Part shown: positions 8,045 through 10,415 of the stretch, one piece after another
How the letters are laid out: every line of letters begins with the position of its first letter
Numbering within the stretch: position 1 is the first letter of the stretch
DNA from: Holophagales bacterium UBA5704
GTDB lineage: Bacteria; Acidobacteriota; Thermoanaerobaculia; Multivoradales; UBA5704
Length of the DNA stretch: 10,415 nucleotides
Assembly (NCBI GenBank): GCA_002420005.1
Contig: DIHE01000161.1
Span: forward strand, 1 to 10,415
Reading direction: 5' to 3'
Notes under the pieces: model-generated
Seen by the model: only the letters and a program-made list of their open reading frames with translations
What the model was told of the DNA's origin: nothing
The model's database searches: none
Program-made: the position numbers and the translations under genes

Positions 8045-8812
8045 TCAGAGCGCCGCAGGGGCGCCGCCGGCTTCGGCGGCGACCGCGGCGAGCAGCTCGT
8101 CGGGGCCACTGGTGCGCAGGCGGGAGACCACCAGGAACCAGCCGCCGAGGGCGAGGAGCGCGCCGAAGGGGGCGACCGGGAGCATCTGGGGGACGAAGGG
8201 CCAGAGGACCGTGAGCACGCCGCCTGCTCCCGCGAGCAGCAGGATCGCCACGGCGGCGGTCTGCACCACCAGGTGGGACTCCTCGGCGCGGAAGACGACC
8301 CGCGAGCCCTCGGGCAGCGGCTCGATGGTGACCGGACCAGCGACGAGCCCCTTGCGCAGGCCGGAGACGACCGGCAGGACCAGGCGGCGGCCGTCCGCGG
8401 TCGCTTCGATCTGTGCGCCCCAGCCCTCCACCGCCCGGGTCAGGGCGGCCAGCGCCTCCTCCGGGGCCACGCCCAGCTCGATGCTGTGCACAGAGGTTTC
8501 GGCGGCCAGCGGGGGCTCCGGCGGTCTGTCCGCCGAAGAAGGCTTCCCCCCCCGCCGCGCCGCCCGCCCGACCAGGAGCGCCACCAAGGCGCCGATGCCG
8601 GCCCACTGCAAACCGCCCGCGGCGAGGCTCCAGGCGAGGAACGGGCCGCCGTCCAGGTGCATGTAGCCGATCGAGGCGGGGAGGTCGAGCCAGGAGATGA
8701 CGTTGCCGCGCCCGAACGTGCCCCAGGTGCGCCAGGCCCAGAGGACGGTCGCGGTGTGCAGGAGAAAGCCGATCACGGCGGCCTCGGTGGCGGCGCGGCG
8801 GGAGCTCTTCAT
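8045..8812 (-). CDS. Membrane protein of unknown function, four predicted TM segments with an inserted soluble domain
   Basis: 255 residues. The ATG at 8812 overlaps the stop of the upstream FGE-like gene as ATGA, pointing to translational coupling. The same frame stays open further upstream, but that part is a shadow of the FGE-like gene. By eye: TM1 at about 11-27, TM2 at about 57-82, a charged and proline-rich linker (83-104), a soluble stretch at about 106-180, then TM3 (about 182-206) and TM4 (about 211-230), ending with RLRTSGPDELLAAVAAEAG. The soluble part begins with a helix (APEEALAALTRAVEGWGAQIEA) and then beta-like strands, loosely like START or SRPBCC-type folds; this is only an impression. 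It has no catalytic motif I recognise. It sits 42 bases upstream of the synthetase but has no known transporter signature, so a role in lipopeptide export is unsupported. Confidence 0.85.
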   Translation of the reverse strand: MKSSRRAATEAAVIGFLLHTATVLWAWRTWGTFGRGNVISWLDLPASIGYMHLDGGPFLAWSLAAGGLQWAGIGALVALLVGRAARRGGKPSSADRPPEPPLAAETSVHSIELGVAPEEALAALTRAVEGWGAQIEATADGRRLVLPVVSGLRKGLVAGPVTIEPLPEGSRVVFRAEESHLVVQTAAVAILLLAGAGGVLTVLWPFVPQMLPVAPFGALLALGGWFLVVSRLRTSGPDELLAAVAAEAGGAPAAL

Positions 8813-9492
8813 GCGTCGAGATCCGCGGCGAGCCGGAAACCGTAGTCGCTGTAGCAGAGGTCGGGGGCGATCGCCGAGCGCGCGGCGCAGCGGCTCACCT
8901 TGACCTCGTGGCGCCAGGACCCGCCGCGGGAGACCCGGCGGGTCCCGGTCTCCGGGCCGCGCGGGTCCTCCTCGGGGGAAACCGCGTAGTAGTCCGCAGC
9001 GTACCAATCCTGGCACCACTCGTGGACGTTCTCCCCGAGACCGAGGAGGCCGAGAGGATGGAGCGACGGATGGGCATCGACCGGCTCGGGGCCGCTGAGC
9101 CAGCGCAGCGCGTAGTCCGGCAGCGTCTCGGGCGGTGCGTCGCCCCAGGGCCAGGTCACCTCGCGGCCCGCCTTGGCGGCGCATTCCCATTCCGCCTCGG
9201 TGGGGAGGCGCGCGGCACAGCCGCGGGTCGCCTTGCGCCAGGCGCAGAACGCCTGCGCGTCGTTCCAGGAGGGGCCGACCGCCGGCATCCGCGGATGGGC
9301 GAAGGCCGGGTCGCCCCAGAACGGCGGCGCCGGATGGCCGGTCGCGTCGAGGAAGGTCTGGTACTCCTCGCGGGTGACCGCGGTGCGGGCGAGGCGGAAG
9401 GGCCGCAACCGCACCAGGTGCCGGGGGTTTTCGTTGTCGCGCGGGCCGCCGCCCATCCAGAACGTGCCGCCGGGGATCTCGATCCATGCCAT
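8809..9492 (-). CDS. FGE/SUMF1-fold (EgtB/PvdO-related) protein lacking the FGE cysteine pair
   Basis: 227 residues, close to a bare FGE-sulfatase domain. Family marks: IEIPGGTFWMGG (4-15), TREEYQTFLDATGH (40-53), PAVGPSWNDAQAFCAWRKA (from 70), RLPTEAEWECAAKAG (95-109), WPWGD (114-118), GLGENVHEWCQDWY (151-164), RRVSRGGSW (185-193) and YGFRLA (217-222). In true formylglycine-generating enzymes the region after RGGS holds two copper-binding active-site cysteines. Here the equivalent places, by hand alignment, are His195 and Ser200, so classical sulfatase activation is unlikely. There is no signal peptide. ATG 9492 gives MAWIEIPGG; an in-frame ATG at 9504 would add four residues. Neither has a clear ribosome binding site. 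The stop overlaps the next start as ATGA. Relatives include PvdO, a pyoverdine tailoring protein, so a tailoring role for the adjacent peptide is conceivable but not shown. Confidence 0.9.
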   Translation of the reverse strand: MAWIEIPGGTFWMGGGPRDNENPRHLVRLRPFRLARTAVTREEYQTFLDATGHPAPPFWGDPAFAHPRMPAVGPSWNDAQAFCAWRKATRGCAARLPTEAEWECAAKAGREVTWPWGDAPPETLPDYALRWLSGPEPVDAHPSLHPLGLLGLGENVHEWCQDWYAADYYAVSPEEDPRGPETGTRRVSRGGSWRHEVKVSRCAARSAIAPDLCYSDYGFRLAADLDA

Positions 9493-9522
9493 GGCCGCAA
9501 GCATACCTATATGATCGGCCTC
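9493..9522. promoter_or_regulatory. Possible compact divergent promoter or leaderless start region
   Basis: The divergent starts at 9492 (or 9504) and 9511 leave only 6-18 bases between them. A small AT-rich island, CATACCTATATGATC (9502-9516), stands out in otherwise GC-rich sequence. On the minus strand it contains TATGCT, a 4 of 6 match to a -10 box, placed so that transcription could begin at the 9492 ATG. No Shine-Dalgarno sequence is apparent for either gene. This is weak evidence; promoters could equally lie inside the opposing genes. Confidence 0.25.
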
Positions 9523-10242
9523 GTGGCATGGTTCAACGAATCGTTCGGCGAAGAGTATCTGGAGCTGTACTCGCACCGCGACGGGTCGGAGGCCGAACGG
9601 CACGTCGACTTCGTCGAGCGCTGCCTGGGCGTCCCCCGGCCCGGCGCGATCCTCGACCTGGCCTGCGGCGCCGGGCGCCACACCCTGGCGCTGCGTCGCC
9701 GCGGCTACCGGGCGCTGGGGATCGATCTGTCGCTCACCCTGCTCGCCCGCATGCAGGGGCCGAAGGTGGCCGGCGACATGCGCCGCCTGCCGTTCGCCGC
9801 GGAGAGCTTCAGCCAGGTGCTCAACTTCTTCACCTCGTTCGGCTACTTCGAGAAGGAGCGGGAGAACTTCCTGGTGCTGGAGGAGATCGCCCGCATCCTC
9901 ACCCCCGGGGGCAGCTTCCTGATCGACCTGATGAATCCCGATCCCGTGCTCGCCGGCTTGAAGCCGCACGAGGTGCAGGAACCGGGCGGCGGGCGCCGGG
10001 TCGAGATCGAGCGCCGGTTCGACGGCGAGCGGAAGCGGATCAACAAGCGGATCACGGTGCTCGACGCCGGCCGGCCGCCGCGCACGTTCCTCGAAAGCGT
10101 CCGCGTCTATCAACCCGACGAGGTGGTCATCGGCCTGCGCTGGGCGGGCCTCGAGGTCGACCGCCTGTTCGGCAATTTCCACGGAGAGACCTACGCGCGT
10201 GACAGCGAACGCCTCATCCTCGTCGGCCGCAAGCCGGCCTGA
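9511..10242 (+). CDS. Class I SAM-dependent methyltransferase
   Basis: 243 residues. The Rossmann-like SAM site is clear: motif I ILDLACGAGRHTLAL (47-61), the acidic residue after strand 2 in GIDLS (Asp72), GDMRRLPFAAESF (88-100), VLNFFTSFGYF (103-113) and post-motif strand LTPGGSFLIDLMNP (130-143). The N-terminal WFNESFGEEYLELYSHRD is a signature I associate with a family of small cytosolic methyltransferases of unassigned substrate. The C-terminal half (FLESVRVYQPDEV, LRWAGLEVDRLFGNF, ERLILVGRKP) completes the domain, so it appears full length. ATG 9511 gives the natural start just before this signature; the frame is open further upstream but that is a shadow of the FGE-like gene. Substrate unknown. 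It is divergent from the synthetase cluster, so a role in lipopeptide methylation is unproven. Confidence 0.93.
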   Translation: MIGLVAWFNESFGEEYLELYSHRDGSEAERHVDFVERCLGVPRPGAILDLACGAGRHTLALRRRGYRALGIDLSLTLLARMQGPKVAGDMRRLPFAAESFSQVLNFFTSFGYFEKERENFLVLEEIARILTPGGSFLIDLMNPDPVLAGLKPHEVQEPGGGRRVEIERRFDGERKRINKRITVLDAGRPPRTFLESVRVYQPDEVVIGLRWAGLEVDRLFGNFHGETYARDSERLILVGRKPA

Positions 10243-10415
10243 CCCGCTGCGGGTCGATCTGGCGGCCCACGGGCTGCTCCCCTCCCTCCCGTCCGCCTTC
10301 CTGGCCGGCCGGGATCTCGATCTCCTCGCGCCGCTGCGCTTCGCGACCCCCGGCGCACCGCCGGACGGCCCGGGCACTTCGGCTGCTTCGGGATGCACGA
10401 GTGGGCGATGGCCTA
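10199..10415 (+). CDS. Partial, apparently frameshifted gene with an FGCFGxHEWAM motif (3-methyladenine DNA glycosylase-annotated family)
   Basis: Downstream of the methyltransferase, the frame from GTG 10199 reads LRVDLAAHGLLPSLPSAFLA and onward with good GC3 until about 10351. From there a different frame carries TAGRPGHFGCFGMHEWAMA to the right edge, again with good GC3. The switch falls at a run of five C (10347-10351); one extra C would join the two. I recall FGCFGLHEWAMVY as a hallmark of roughly 300-residue proteins often annotated as 3-methyladenine DNA glycosylase. Those usually have about 100 or more residues before this motif, including an HPVEDFLF-like segment that I do not find here, so the N-terminus may be lost or divergent. 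The start is uncertain, and the first frame alone could also be a different gene. Confidence 0.4.
   Translation, partial: MTANASSSSAASRPDPLRVDLAAHGLLPSLPSAFLAGRDLDLLAPLRFATPGAPPDGPGTSAASGCTSGRWP

Noticed and set aside
7750..8109. Minus-strand small frame with an ATG at 8040 as an alternative start of the synthetase
   Set aside because: It is in a different phase from the FAAL motifs and overlaps the upstream stop; GTG 8002 has a Shine-Dalgarno match.
4295..8845. Plus-strand 1,516-codon open frame
   Set aside because: It is antisense to the FAAL, condensation and adenylation domains and to the membrane protein, has low-complexity composition and no recognisable domain.
8908..9510. N-terminal extension of the methyltransferase back to 8908
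   Set aside because: It is antisense to the FGE-like gene, and the methyltransferase signature starts just after ATG 9511.
8813..9529. N-terminal extension of the membrane protein back to 9529
   Set aside because: The extension is a shifted-frame shadow of the FGE-like gene; the ATGA overlap at 8809-8812 gives the natural start.
9505..10398. N-terminal extension of the FGE-like protein back to 10398
   Set aside because: This part is antisense to the methyltransferase and has no family motif, while the FGE domain begins exactly at IEIPGG.
1..10415. tRNA, rRNA, CRISPR arrays, insertion sequences or attachment sites
   Set aside because: I saw no repeat-spacer pattern, transposase motif, terminal inverted repeat or tRNA-like arm structure on either strand; nearly all of the window is coding.

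Overview
This is a very GC-rich bacterial window with strong GC preference at third codon positions. The gene style (giant NRPS, FGE-fold protein, class I methyltransferase) suits Acidobacteriota, Myxococcota or a similar GC-rich lineage, but no marker gene fixes the taxon.

Layout. Positions 8002 down to the left edge hold one uninterrupted minus-strand frame of at least 2,667 codons, open at the left edge. I translated most of it directly; it is a lipopeptide-type nonribosomal peptide synthetase. The order is fatty acyl-AMP ligase (FAAL), carrier protein, condensation, adenylation, carrier protein, condensation, adenylation, and the frame leaves the window just before the next carrier protein. 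Upstream on the same strand are a 255-residue membrane protein of unknown function (8045-8812) and a 227-residue FGE/SUMF1-fold protein (8809-9492). The last two overlap by an ATGA, and only 42 bases separate the membrane protein from the synthetase, so the three may be one transcription unit.

On the plus strand a class I SAM-dependent methyltransferase (9511-10242) diverges from the FGE-like gene with almost no intergenic DNA. At the right edge begins a gene fragment carrying a motif I associate with proteins annotated as 3-methyladenine DNA glycosylase. Its reading frame breaks at a run of five C.

How the genes work together. The FAAL should activate a fatty acid as the acyl-adenylate and pass it to the first carrier protein. 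The first condensation domain would then N-acylate the first amino acid (alanine- or glycine-like by its specificity residues), and the second would add a hydrophobic, probably aromatic, residue. No epimerase or thioesterase is seen before the left edge, so the chain presumably continues. The FGE-fold protein lacks the paired active-site cysteines of true formylglycine-generating enzymes, so it is not a sulfatase activator of the classical kind. A tailoring role is possible but unproven. The methyltransferase has no visible link to the lipopeptide beyond proximity.
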